Origin: Pseudomonadota bacterium
GTDB lineage: Bacteria > Pseudomonadota > Alphaproteobacteria > Rhizobiales > Methylopilaceae
DNA length: 64,000 bases
Direction of reading: 5' to 3'
Assembly (NCBI GenBank): GCA_023388965.1
Contig: JAEWFF010000071.1
Span: 62,001-126,000, forward strand
Part shown: positions 53,970-61,961 of the stretch, piece after piece
How the letters are laid out: each line of letters begins with the position of its first letter
Numbering within the stretch: the stretch's first letter is position 1
The notes under the pieces: generated by a model
Told to the model about the DNA's origin: nothing
The model's database searches: none
What the model saw: only the letters and a program-made list of their open reading frames with translations
Made by a program: the position numbers and the translations under genes

Positions 53970-54467
53970 TCAACCCGCCTCGGCAATCTCCGCCGAAAGC
54001 CCGAAGCCCGACGCATTGCGAACCGGACGCGGCATCGGGCCGAAATAATTGCCAAGCTGCATGAAGGGGCGCGGATGGTTCACCACCAGATCCAGCCGCT
54101 GCAGCAGGGATTTCGCCGAGAACGGCTTCACCAGCATTTCGTTGACGCCCATCTGCATGGCCTGCTCGATGCGGTGGCGCTCGGTGTGGGCCGTCATCAG
54201 GATGATCGGCACGGTGGCGTGGGGCGATGTTTCGGGATTGCGCACGAGGCGGATCATTTCCGCGCCGTTCAGCATCGGCATTTCCCAATCGATCAGCAGC
54301 ACGTCCGGCTTGAATTGCTGAAGCACTTCAAGCCCCTGCGCGCCGTCGCCGGCCTCGTAGACGCGCTGGACGCCAAAGCCGATCAAGAGGCTACGGACGA
54401 TTTTCCTGAGATAGGTGTCGTCATCGACGACCAGAACCGCGATGTGAGCGTAAGGCGAAGGCGTCAA
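53970..54467 (-). CDS. Single-domain response regulator
   Basis: 165 residues. The receiver domain (~8-130) has IAVLVVDDDTYLRKIVRSLL, phospho-acceptor in PDVLLIDWEMPMLNGAEMI, MTAHTE and VKPFS. A 35-residue tail (NHPRPFMQLGNYFGPM) follows and carries no known output domain. The Trp after the aspartate (DWEMP) is typical of CheY-like regulators of alphaproteobacterial signalling pathways. No histidine kinase is adjacent, so the partner is unknown. Confidence 0.88.
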   Translation of the reverse strand: MTPSPYAHIAVLVVDDDTYLRKIVRSLLIGFGVQRVYEAGDGAQGLEVLQQFKPDVLLIDWEMPMLNGAEMIRLVRNPETSPHATVPIILMTAHTERHRIEQAMQMGVNEMLVKPFSAKSLLQRLDLVVNHPRPFMQLGNYFGPMPRPVRNASGFGLSAEIAEAG

Positions 54468-54600
54468 GACGATTCCCCCTGAAATTCCCTTATCGCCCGG
54501 GCCTGTTAGCGATCCGTGAACACGGACCCTGAAAATGCCGCTGCGCGTTCATATCTGGAGAAAGCCCCGGAGAGAGCCGCAATGAAAAAAACCCGTCGTC

Positions 54601-54897
54601 GTGCCCCTGCCCCATCCGCACACAAAGGGCGAAGCCCGCAAGCGGATCGAGGACGGCATAACGCGCGTTCGGCCGCAGATCATGCAGTTCGCCGCCGCGC
54701 TGGAAGATGAATGGCGCGAGGACGAATTGTCCTTCCGCATGGTGATGATGGGCCAGGAAGTGACCGGCCGGATTCATGTGATGGACCAGTCGGCGCGGGT
54801 CGAGGTCGATCTGCCCTGGGTGCTGGCCATGCTGGCCGACCGCGTGCGGGGCCAGATCGAGAAAAAGGGCGGGCAGATTCTGCTGGAGAGGAAGTAG
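54601..54897 (+). CDS. Polyhydroxyalkanoic-acid system family protein, 5' end probably frameshifted
   Basis: Family linked to PHA granule regions, 98 residues from GTG 54601 (PLPHPHTKGEARKRIEDGI, SFRMVMMGQEVTGRIHVMDQ, VEVDLPWVLAMLADRVRGQIE). GTG has no ribosome-binding site. Just upstream, GGAGAGAGCCGCA then ATG at 54582 begins MKK in another frame and meets a run of seven As (54585-54591). Removing one A would join MKKPVVV to PLPHPHTKGEA in one frame. So the true start may be 54582, with a one-base insertion, a sequencing error, or slippage at A7. Confidence 0.8.
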   Translation: MPLPHPHTKGEARKRIEDGITRVRPQIMQFAAALEDEWREDELSFRMVMMGQEVTGRIHVMDQSARVEVDLPWVLAMLADRVRGQIEKKGGQILLERK

Positions 54898-54959
54898 CGC
54901 CTTCTCCCCTTGTGGGAGAAGGTCGACTCGCTGCGTCAGCAGCGAAGCGGGATGAGGGG
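54898..54959. repeat. Family C repeat, copy 1
   Basis: CCTTCTCCCCTTGTGGGAGAAGG, then a TCGACTCGCTGCGTCAGCAG tail and GGGATGAGGGG. It lies directly after the PHA-family gene. Confidence 0.7.
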
Positions 54960-54986
54960 TTTCCATCGGCAAGTGCGCGGGTGCGC

Positions 54987-55054
54987 ACCCCTACCCTCGG
55001 TCGCGCCGTCCCCGGCGCGACTCGTCCCTCTCCCTCAAGGGGAGAGGGAATCAA
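54987..55054. repeat. Family C repeat, copy 2 (inverted)
   Basis: ACCCCTACCCTCGGTCGCG, a GCGCGACTCGTC centre, then CCCTCTCCCTCAAGGGGAGAGGG. It has the inverse order of copy 1, so the two bracket ~90 bp and can fold together before the DUF192 gene end. Confidence 0.7.
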
Positions 55055-55500
55055 TCCCCGATAATCGCGTGCTTCACTTTCGAGCCGCGCGTCATGCCGA
55101 TGCGCGCGGCCGTGCCGGCGGGAACTTCCAGCACATAGCGGACATCCACACCGGACGGAATCGTGCGGCGCGACAGTGGCGTGGTGCGCTCCTCAACGCG
55201 ATGCACCGTGCCGTCTTCGCGGATGAAGGCCATGTCGAGCGAGATGTAGGTATTCTCCATCCACATCGCGACCGGCTCTTCCGCGCCGAAGTCGAACAGC
55301 ATGCCGCGGTCCGCGCCAAGCTCGCGCCGGTGCATCAGGCCGATCATGCGGGTCCGGTCGTCGGCCGCGACCTCGACCTCGAACCGGTGTGGCCCGCTCG
55401 CGGTCTCCACGGTCAGCGGCGTCAGATCGGCGGCAATAGCGCGCGCGCAGAAAAACACCGCCACGAGCGCGGCGGCGGCGAGGTACAGAGGGAGTTTCAG
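55051..55500 (-). CDS. DUF192 family exported protein
   Basis: Secreted or periplasmic protein with a DUF192 fold (~110 residues after the signal). Blocks are RTRMIGLMHRRELGADRGMLFDFG, MWMENTYISLDMAFI and VRYVLEVPAGTAARIGM. Function unknown. A perfect signal peptide (LKLPLYLAAAALVAVFFCAR ... AIAA) begins at a CTG at 55500 that overlaps the cold-shock gene stop (CTGA). The first usual start is a GTG at 55464, which would remove half the signal peptide (137 residues). I favour the CTG start. Confidence 0.8.
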   Translation of the reverse strand: MKLPLYLAAAALVAVFFCARAIAADLTPLTVETASGPHRFEVEVAADDRTRMIGLMHRRELGADRGMLFDFGAEEPVAMWMENTYISLDMAFIREDGTVHRVEERTTPLSRRTIPSGVDVRYVLEVPAGTAARIGMTRGSKVKHAIIGD

Positions 55501-56084
55501 TGCGATGCGGGGCCCTGAACCGGCCCGTCGGGATGCACCTCGGCGGCCATCAGCCCCTTGGAGCCGTCGCCATAGCGGACGAGAACGGTCTGCCCCGGTT
55601 TCAGCTCCGTCAGCCCGAAGCGGCGCAGGGTTTCCATATGCACGAAAATGTCCGGCGTGCCCGGACCGCGCGTCAGGAATCCGAAGCCGCGAAGCCGATT
55701 GAACCATTTGACCTCCGCGCGCTCGAGCGCGCTCGACGGCACCACCGTGACATGGGTGCGCGGCGGAAGCTGGGCAGGATGAACCGCCGTGGACGAATCC
55801 ATCGAAACGATGCGGAAGGCCTGCAGGCCCTTGGAGCGTTCCTGCGCTTCGCACACGATGCGCGCGCCCTCGCTCGCCGTCTGGAAGCCGCCGGCGCGCA
55901 GACACGTGACGTGCAGCAGCACGTCCGCTCCGCCATTGTCCGGAACGATAAAGCCGTAGCCCTTGGCGACGTCGAACCATTTTATGACGCCGGAAACCTC
56001 GACAAGACCGAGAGGCTGCTCGCCACTGGTCTCTTCGGCCTCCAACGGCCCCAGCCCCGCCTGGCCGTGTAACCCGTCTCTCAT
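55497..56084 (-). CDS. Cold-shock protein with two CSD domains
   Basis: Single-stranded nucleic-acid binding protein of 195 residues made of two cold-shock domains. The first (~30-95) has VSGVIKWFDVAKGYGFIVPDNGG with RNP1-like KGYGFI and DVLLHVT. The second (~120-185) has RAEVKWFNRLRGFGFLTRGPG with RGFGFL and DIFVHMETL. This double form is typical of Alphaproteobacteria and often linked to general stress rather than cold. The DUF192 gene begins at its stop codon, so the pair is coupled. Confidence 0.92.
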   Translation of the reverse strand: MRDGLHGQAGLGPLEAEETSGEQPLGLVEVSGVIKWFDVAKGYGFIVPDNGGADVLLHVTCLRAGGFQTASEGARIVCEAQERSKGLQAFRIVSMDSSTAVHPAQLPPRTHVTVVPSSALERAEVKWFNRLRGFGFLTRGPGTPDIFVHMETLRRFGLTELKPGQTVLVRYGDGSKGLMAAEVHPDGPVQGPASH

Positions 56085-56187
56085 ATGCTACCGCTCGCCT
56101 TTGCCTCAGACGCGAGTCTTCGCCGAAGGTTAAAGCAGCGTAACGAAGTGTCCAAAGCCCAAAAACGATTCTCGCGTGGCATTCCGA

Positions 56188-56953
56188 TCACTGTTGTTGA
56201 AAAGTCTCAAAAACCACACCGAGGCTCGTGTGAATCACGAGGTCCGCAAGCTCGTCCATCTCCGTCGGCTCGCGATTGACGATGATGAGCTTCGCCCCGC
56301 ACCGCTTTGCAATCAAAGGCAAACTCGCCGCCGGGAAAACGACGAGCGAGGAACCGAGAGCAAGAAAGACATCGGCTTCGGCACTCAGATGCTCGGCGCG
56401 AGCGCATATCGTCCGCCGGCATGGCCTGACCGAACGAAATAGTCGCGTGCTTCACGTGCCCGCCGCACATTTCGCAGTCCGGTGATTCGCCGCTCGCCTC
56501 AAAACGCACGCGCACCCAATCGAGTTCGTAGCGTTCGCCGCAGCTCAGGCATTTCGCGTATGTGCCGTTGCCGTGAAGTTCGACCATGCGGTCGGGCGGC
56601 GTTCCGGCCGCGATGTGCAGACCGTCGATGTTCTGCGTGACGATGGCGGCGAGGTTTCCTTCAACCGCGAGCCGCGCGAGCATTTCGTGCGCGATGTTGG
56701 GCTTCGCGTGCTTTGTCGCATCGTCGAGCACGAATTTCCGCCGCCAGGATTCCGCGCGCATCTCGGCAGAGGCGACGAAATCCTGAAACAGGATCGGCAT
56801 GTTCTTGCTCCACAATCCGCCCGGCGAGCGGAAATCCGGAATGCCGGATTCCGTGGAAATCCCGGCGCCGGTAAAGGCGACGCCGCGGCGTGCGCCGCGC
56901 ACCAGCGCGCGAAACTCCGCGATCAGGGGCTTGAGATCGGGCGGCAAGGTCAT
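56188..56953 (-). pseudogene. NAD-dependent protein deacylase (Sir2), frameshifted
   Basis: Sirtuin-family deacylase. The start MTLPPDLKPLIAEFRALVRG and the motifs FTGAGISTESGIPDFRS, TQNIDGLH and HGNGTYAKCLSCG, with zinc cysteines CLSC and CEMC, are intact to HATISFGQAMPADDM. After that the frame is lost at 56392-56407, where seven bases separate ATG and the GCC of AEHLSAEAD. In the shifted frame the expected end reads AEADVFLALGSSLVVFPAAS ... REPTEMDELADLVIHTSLG and stops at 56188. So a one-base insertion (or two-base loss) breaks an otherwise normal ~254-residue gene. Confidence 0.88.
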
Positions 56954-56987
56954 AGTTTGCGATCCAGATGAAACCGGAATGACATCA

Positions 56988-57428
56988 ATGCGCTATCTGC
57001 ACACTATGGTCCGCGTCGCGAACGTGGAGCAATCGCTCGATTTCTACTGCAATAAGTTCGGCATGGTCGAAACGCGCCGCACCGAAGTGCCCGCCGGCCG
57101 CTTCACTCTCATCTTTCTCGCCGCGCCTGAGGACAAGGACAGCGCGACGGACAACCGCGCGCCGGAGCTGGAGCTCACCTATAACTGGGATCCCGAAACC
57201 TATGACGAAGGCCGCAATTTCGGCCATCTCGCTTTCGAGGTCGACGACATCTACGCGACCTGCGCGAAACTTCAGGCGGCCGGCGTGACGATCAACCGCC
57301 CGCCCCGCGACGGCCGCATGGCCTTTATCCGCTCGCCCGACAACATCTCCATCGAGCTTCTGCAAAAGGGCGCGGCGCTGGAGCCGCAGGAGCCCTGGAC
57401 CTCGATGCCGAACACCGGAAAATGGTAG
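56988..57428 (+). CDS. VOC family protein (lactoylglutathione lyase-like)
   Basis: Vicinal-oxygen-chelate fold protein, 146 residues from ATG 56988; an in-frame ATG at 56979 gives three more residues. It starts MRYLHTMVRVANVEQSLDFY, with metal ligands in HTMV (His), ELELTYNWD (Glu), NFGHLAFEV (His) and ISIELLQ (Glu), the glyoxalase I pattern. Methylglyoxal detoxification is likely but not sure. It is divergent from sir2 (35 bp) and followed by sseA on the same strand. Confidence 0.88.
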   Translation: MRYLHTMVRVANVEQSLDFYCNKFGMVETRRTEVPAGRFTLIFLAAPEDKDSATDNRAPELELTYNWDPETYDEGRNFGHLAFEVDDIYATCAKLQAAGVTINRPPRDGRMAFIRSPDNISIELLQKGAALEPQEPWTSMPNTGKW

Positions 57429-57477
57429 CGGTAACGATTAATCGACCGCGTAAACAGCCGGACAGGTGGGTAAGGAC

Positions 57478-58314
57478 ATGAGCGGATTTCTGGTAACGAC
57501 GGACTGGCTGGCCGGACGGCTCGGCGACCCGGATATCGCGATCGTCGATGCGAGCTGGTACATGCCGAAAACCGGCCGCGATCCAGAGGCCGAATATCTG
57601 GCGGCCCATATTCCCGGCGCGGTCCGTTTCGACATCGACGTGGTCGCCGATACGGATTCCGATCTGCCGCACACGCTCGCAACCCCGCAGGCCTTCGCCA
57701 CTGAAGCCGGCAGGCTCGGCATCTCCGAAAACATGACCGTTGTCGTCTATGACGGCGCCGGCCTGTTCTCCGCGCCGCGCGTCTGGTGGAATTTCCGCGT
57801 CATGGGCGCGAAGGACGTGCGCGTGCTCGACGGCGGATTTCCGAAATGGCAGGCCGAGAACCGCCCGGTCGAGACCGGACCTCAGAAGGCACGCGCGGAG
57901 AAGACGTTCAGCCCCCGCCTCAACTGGCTCGCTGTCGCATCAAAAGCCAGCATATTGACGGCGATGAGGGACGGCACACAGATCCTCGACGCGCGTTCGC
58001 CCGGCCGTTTCCGCGGCGAGGAGGCCGAGCCGCGCGCGGGCGTCGAGCCGGGCCACATACCGGGCAGCCGCAACATACATTATGCGAGCCTGATCGAGGA
58101 CGGACGGCTGAAGGACAAGGCCGCGCTGCACGCCGCGTTCGATGCGGCGGGCGTCGATTTCGACCAGCCCGTCCTGACGACCTGCGGTTCCGGCGTTTCC
58201 GCCGCCATTTTGGCGCTGGCGGTGGAGGAACTCGGCCACCAGCTCCCGCGTCTGTACGACGGCTCGTGGACCGAATGGGGCGGCGACCCGGATACGCCGA
58301 AGGAACGGGGCTGA
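57478..58314 (+). CDS. sseA: 3-mercaptopyruvate sulfurtransferase
   Basis: Rhodanese-type enzyme that moves sulfur from 3-mercaptopyruvate to thiols or cyanide. It has 278 residues from ATG 57478. Two rhodanese domains are present: the inactive first (IVDASWYMPKTGRDPEAEYL, VVVYDGAGLFSAPRVWW) and the second with the active cysteine in TTCGSGVSAAILALAVEELG. CGSGVSA is the MST signature, unlike CRKGVT of thiosulfate sulfurtransferase. It follows the VOC gene by 50 bp. Confidence 0.95.
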   Translation: MSGFLVTTDWLAGRLGDPDIAIVDASWYMPKTGRDPEAEYLAAHIPGAVRFDIDVVADTDSDLPHTLATPQAFATEAGRLGISENMTVVVYDGAGLFSAPRVWWNFRVMGAKDVRVLDGGFPKWQAENRPVETGPQKARAEKTFSPRLNWLAVASKASILTAMRDGTQILDARSPGRFRGEEAEPRAGVEPGHIPGSRNIHYASLIEDGRLKDKAALHAAFDAAGVDFDQPVLTTCGSGVSAAILALAVEELGHQLPRLYDGSWTEWGGDPDTPKERG

Positions 58315-58318
58315 AGCG

Positions 58319-58374
58319 CACCCCACCCGACCCTTCGCTGCGCGAAGGGTCACCCTCCCCATAAAGGGGAGGGA
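58319..58374. repeat. Family B repeat, copy 3
   Basis: CACCCCACCCGACCCTTCGC, centre GCGCGAAGGG, then ACCCTCCCCATAAAGGGGAG. It has the same architecture as the copies near fabD/fabG and lies just after sseA. Confidence 0.7.
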
Positions 58375-58404
58375 GAGCGCCCGTTGCGAGGTGCTGGCCA
58401 AAAA

Positions 58405-58439
58405 CTCCGTCATGGCAGGGCTTGGCCCTGCCATCCACG
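58405..58439. repeat. 35 bp inverted repeat, left arm (contains 9 bp palindrome)
   Basis: CTCCGTCATGGCAGGGCTTG then GCCCTGCCATCCACG. Inner TGGCAGGGC/GCCCTGCCA pair around TTG. An exact inverse copy lies at 58749-58783, so the two frame the GIY-YIG gene. Confidence 0.9.
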
Positions 58440-58442
58440 CGT

Positions 58443-58730
58443 TCAGAACGGCTCATCCGCGAGATCGCGCCAGTCGGGATTGATGCCGTGGATCAGGCGT
58501 ACTTTCCATGCGCGCGGCCATGACTTGATCGTCTTTTCTCTCTGAATGGCGGCGGTTACGAGCTCGTGCGCCTCGGCATACACCAACCGCGTCAGTCCAT
58601 ACCGTTTGACGAATTGGCTGCCCTGCCCGGACTTATGCTGCACGACGCGGCGGGCGAGATCGCCGGTCACGCCGACATAGAGCGTGCCGTTCGGGCGGTT
58701 CGACATGATGTACAGCCAGCCCTGTCGCAT
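58443..58730 (-). CDS. GIY-YIG nuclease family protein (UPF0213 type)
   Basis: 95 residues with the full single-domain pattern: GWLYIMSNRPNGTLYVGVTG (GIY/YIG as LYI...YVG), DLARRVVQHKSGQGSQFVKRYG, ALERLVYAEA-like RLVYAEAHELVTAA, and REKTIKSWPRAWKVRLI. The catalytic Arg of DLARR, the Glu in REK and the Tyr are kept. Small UPF0213 proteins are unexplained. Here an identical 35 bp palindromic repeat stands on each side, inverted, only a few bases from the stop and about 20 bp from the start. This suggests a mobile or repeat-associated unit. Confidence 0.9.
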   Translation of the reverse strand: MRQGWLYIMSNRPNGTLYVGVTGDLARRVVQHKSGQGSQFVKRYGLTRLVYAEAHELVTAAIQREKTIKSWPRAWKVRLIHGINPDWRDLADEPF

Positions 58731-58748
58731 GTTGAGAGGCTAGCAATT

Positions 58749-58783
58749 CGTGGATGGCAGGGCCAAGCCCTGCCATGACGGAG
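58749..58783. repeat. 35 bp inverted repeat, right arm
   Basis: CGTGGATGGCAGGGCCAAGC then CCTGCCATGACGGAG, the exact reverse complement of 58405-58439. Confidence 0.9.
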
Positions 58784-58790
58784 ATTGAAA

Positions 58791-58853
58791 CCCCTCATCC
58801 CGCTCAATGCGTCGCATCGAGTCGTCCTTCTCCCTCAAGGGGGAGAAGGATTC
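58791..58853. repeat. Family C repeat, copy 3
   Basis: ACCCCTCATCCCGCTC, centre ATGCGTCGCAT, then CCTTCTCCCTCAAGGGGGAG. It lies at the 3' end of the AI-2E permease gene. Confidence 0.7.
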
Positions 58854-60031
58854 TACGCCACCCCCTCAGCCTCGCGCTCCGCCTCTTCCGTCGGATAGGC
58901 CTCGCGCGCGGTGAGGAAACGGCCGACCGGCTCCATGCCCTCGATATTGTCCGAGATGACCTTGAGCATGACGAGCATGGGCACCGCCATCAGCGCGCCG
59001 ATGACGCCCCAGAGCCAACCCCAGAACGCCACCGCGATCAGGATCGCGACCGGGTTCATCTCCAGCCGCCGGCCGACGATGGTCGGCGTCAGGAACTGGC
59101 CCTCAAGAAGCGCGATGCCGAAATAGATCGCCGGCGCCAGCAGGGCATGGGCGAAGCTCTCGAACGAGACGAGCGCGATGGCGGTGACGAGCGAGATGCC
59201 GATCAGCGCGCCGAGATAGGGTATGTACGTCAGAAGCGCCGCCAGCACGCCCCACAGAAGCGGGTTCGGCAGGCCGATGGCCCACATTCCGAGGCCGACC
59301 GCCACGCCGGTGAAGATGTTGATGCCGGTGATGGTCAACAGATAACGCGAGGTTTCGCGCTCGATGTCGCGCGAGATCGACACCGCCCGCTTCTTGTCGC
59401 TGAGCGTCGGCAGGACGCGCACCAGCTTTTCGCGGAACAGATCGCCCGAGGCGAGCAGGAAGAGCAGCAGAACCAGAGCGAGCCCGATCTTGGCAATGAT
59501 TTGCGGCACGCCCGTCGCCGCGCTCTTGAGAAGGCCGGGCTCTTTCAGGATCACGCGCTGCACGGTGGGATCGTTGCCGGACATCTGTTCGACCTGCTTC
59601 GACATCTGCTCGACGAAGCCGAACCAGCCGCGCACACTGACGAGCTTTTCCTGAATTTCGAGGCCGATGCGCGGTGCGTCGTCGATCCATTGCGTCACCG
59701 GGCCGGACAGCGACCAGCCGCCGACCGCGATCATGGCCAGCAGGCCGAGCACCAGCGCGACCGCGCTGATCCCTTCCGGCACGCCGCCGCGCCGCAGGAA
59801 ACGCACGATGGGGCTGAGAAGCACCGACAGCATGAAGGCCAGAGCCAGAGGGATCAGCAACCCCTGCGCGAAATAGAGCCCGCCGACCAGCATCATGAGG
59901 AATATGCCGATTATGCAGGCGCGCAGGACGCCCCGCGCGGAGACGGAAATGGGCTCGGGCGGCGGCGGAGGCGCGCTCGCCGCTTTGGCGCGCGGCGATC
60001 TTGCCGGAGATGGGGTCGCTTTGCGGGCCAT
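58853..60031 (-). CDS. AI-2E family transporter (PerM/YdiK-like permease)
   Basis: Polytopic membrane protein of 392 residues. Hydrophobic pairs at the N-terminus (IIGIFLMMLVGGLYFAQGLLIPLALAFMLSVLLSPI) and a C-terminal bundle with YIPYLGALIGISLVTAIALV and LEGQFLTPTIVGRRLEMNPVAILIAV are the family signatures. The name AI-2E refers to E. coli TqsA, but most members have unknown substrates. A Pro/Ala-rich cytoplasmic tail precedes the first helix. It is divergent from metC. Confidence 0.91.
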   Translation of the reverse strand: MARKATPSPARSPRAKAASAPPPPPEPISVSARGVLRACIIGIFLMMLVGGLYFAQGLLIPLALAFMLSVLLSPIVRFLRRGGVPEGISAVALVLGLLAMIAVGGWSLSGPVTQWIDDAPRIGLEIQEKLVSVRGWFGFVEQMSKQVEQMSGNDPTVQRVILKEPGLLKSAATGVPQIIAKIGLALVLLLFLLASGDLFREKLVRVLPTLSDKKRAVSISRDIERETSRYLLTITGINIFTGVAVGLGMWAIGLPNPLLWGVLAALLTYIPYLGALIGISLVTAIALVSFESFAHALLAPAIYFGIALLEGQFLTPTIVGRRLEMNPVAILIAVAFWGWLWGVIGALMAVPMLVMLKVISDNIEGMEPVGRFLTAREAYPTEEAEREAEGVA

Positions 60032-60165
60032 TGCGGGGTTCCAGCGGAAGGGAATGCGCGGGACAACGCATCCGGCGCGCCACGCGTTCCACCGCGCCGC
60101 GCCCCGAAGCCTTGCGCCGCGGGGCGAAAAGCAGCGAAATGGGCGCCCAGCCTCCGGAAAGTTCC

Positions 60166-61329
60166 ATGTCTCCCAACGACAAGACCAATATCGGCCCGAA
60201 CACGCGGCTCGTTTCCACCGGGCGCGACCCCGCCCAGCAACACGGCTTCGTCAACACGCCGGTCTATCACGGCTCGACGGTGCTCTATGACAGCGCCGAT
60301 GATCTGTTCGCGCACCGCTCGCGCTATTCCTATGGCCGCCGCGGCTCGCCCACCATCGACGCGCTGACCCAGGCGATGACGGAACTTGAGGGCGCGGAGA
60401 ACACGGTTCTCGTTCCTTCCGGCCTTGCGGCGGTGACGACCGCCCTCCTCGCCGCCGCCGGTTCCGGCGATCACCTCCTCGTCGCCGACAGCGTCTATCA
60501 GCCCAACCGGCATTTCTGCGACACCGTGCTCGCGCGTATGGGCGTGGAGACGACCTATTACGATCCGCTGATCGGGGCGGACATCGCCGGCCTGTTCCGG
60601 CCCAACACACGCGCCGTCTTCACCGAAAGCCCCGGCTCGATGAGTTTCGAGATGCAGGATCTGCCGACCGTGGCGGAGGTGGCGCATGCACAGGGCGCGC
60701 TCGTCCTCACGGACAATACCTGGGCGACGCCGCTCTATCACAAGCCGCTCAAGCACGGCGCGGACCTATCCATACAAGCGGGCACGAAATACATTTCCGG
60801 GCATGCCGATGTGCTGATCGGCTCGATCTCGGCCAATGCGCGGGCGTGGCCGCATCTGCGCGATACGCATGGCGCGCTCGGCCTCACGGCCGGACCGGAC
60901 GACATCTTCCTCGCGCTACGCGGCCTGCGCACGATGGGCGTGCGCCTCGCCCGGCATTGGGAGTCCGGCCTCATCGTCGCGCGCTGGCTGCGCCAGCGCC
61001 CGGAAATCGCGCGCGTCTTGCATCCGGCGCTGGAAGACGATCCGGGCCATGCGATCTGGAAGCGCGATTTTTCCGGAGCCAGCGGCCTGTTCGCCATCGA
61101 ACTGAAACCCGTCGCCGACGCGAAATTGCGGGCCTTTCTCGACACGCTCACTCTGTTCGGCATGGGCTATTCCTGGGGCGGATTCGAGAGCCTGATCGTG
61201 CCGGCCGATCTGAGGCATCGCACTCTGCCCTCGCCCTTCAAGGGACCGGGATTGCGGCTGCATATCGGCCTTGAAGAGCCCGCCGATCTAATCGCCGATC
61301 TCGAAAACGGCCTCGCCGCTCTGGCCTGA
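60166..61329 (+). CDS. metC: Cystathionine beta-lyase
   Basis: PLP-dependent cleavage of cystathionine to homocysteine, pyruvate and ammonia in methionine synthesis. It has 387 residues from ATG 60166, with GGAAAG upstream. The PLP lysine is in SIQAGTKYISGHADVLIGS. VYHGSTVLYDSADDL, YSYGRRGSPTIDALTQAM and VLTDNTWATPLYHKPL are typical of the alphaproteobacterial MetC subgroup, and GYSWGGFESLIVPA supports beta-lyase over gamma-synthase. Divergent from the AI-2E permease; marC follows one base after its stop. Confidence 0.93.
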   Translation: MSPNDKTNIGPNTRLVSTGRDPAQQHGFVNTPVYHGSTVLYDSADDLFAHRSRYSYGRRGSPTIDALTQAMTELEGAENTVLVPSGLAAVTTALLAAAGSGDHLLVADSVYQPNRHFCDTVLARMGVETTYYDPLIGADIAGLFRPNTRAVFTESPGSMSFEMQDLPTVAEVAHAQGALVLTDNTWATPLYHKPLKHGADLSIQAGTKYISGHADVLIGSISANARAWPHLRDTHGALGLTAGPDDIFLALRGLRTMGVRLARHWESGLIVARWLRQRPEIARVLHPALEDDPGHAIWKRDFSGASGLFAIELKPVADAKLRAFLDTLTLFGMGYSWGGFESLIVPADLRHRTLPSPFKGPGLRLHIGLEEPADLIADLENGLAALA

Positions 61330-61330
61330 A

Positions 61331-61954
61331 ATGCTCGAATATTTCATCTCGGCCGCCGTCACCCTGTTCGTGGTGATCGACCCGCTGGGTCTCGCGCCGG
61401 TGTTTCTGGCTGTAACGACAGGATTCACGCCTGCGGAGCGGCGCTGGCTGGCCTGGCGCTCCTCGCTGATCGCGCTCGTCATTCTCGCTGTTTTCGGTGC
61501 GATCGGCCATACGCTGCTGCAGGCGATCGGGATCAGCCTGCCCGCCTTCCGCATCGGCGGCGGGCTTCTGCTGTTCTACATTTCGTTCGAAATGGTGTTT
61601 TCCAACCGCACCGAGCGCAGTACGGACAACAGCGAAACGCGCGAGCAGCAGCTTCATTATCTCTCGGTGTTTCCGCTCGCCATTCCGCTGATGGCGGGGC
61701 CAGGCGCGATCACCGCCATCATCCTTTTATCCGGCGAGGCGCATGGCGATCCGGCTCGATTGGCTGGCCTGTCGCTTATCACGTTGCTTGTCGTCGGGAG
61801 CTGCCTTGCGATCTATCTGGCGGCCGGGCGCATGAATGCGCTGCTCGGCATTACCGGAAACGCCATACTATCGCGTCTGCTCGGCGTGATCCTCGCCGCG
61901 CTCGCGGTGCAGTTCGTGATTGACGGTATACGCGCCGCATTTCCCGCAGCCTGA
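61331..61954 (+). CDS. MarC family membrane protein
   Basis: Six-helix membrane protein of 207 residues. It starts MLEYFISAAVTLFVVIDPLGLAPVFLAVT, the MarC signature, with FRIGGGLLLFYISFEMVFS, PLAIPLMAGPGAITAIILLSG and LSRLLGVILAALAVQFVIDGI. Despite the name, most members are not proved to give antibiotic resistance and the role is unknown. It begins one base after the metC stop, so it is coupled to it. Confidence 0.92.
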   Translation: MLEYFISAAVTLFVVIDPLGLAPVFLAVTTGFTPAERRWLAWRSSLIALVILAVFGAIGHTLLQAIGISLPAFRIGGGLLLFYISFEMVFSNRTERSTDNSETREQQLHYLSVFPLAIPLMAGPGAITAIILLSGEAHGDPARLAGLSLITLLVVGSCLAIYLAAGRMNALLGITGNAILSRLLGVILAALAVQFVIDGIRAAFPAA

Positions 61955-61961
61955 AACGACC

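Noticed and set aside
58443..58730. GIY-YIG protein as part of a homing endonuclease intron
   Set aside because: There is no intron or interrupted gene around it and no long DNA-binding extension; the single-domain length fits UPF0213.
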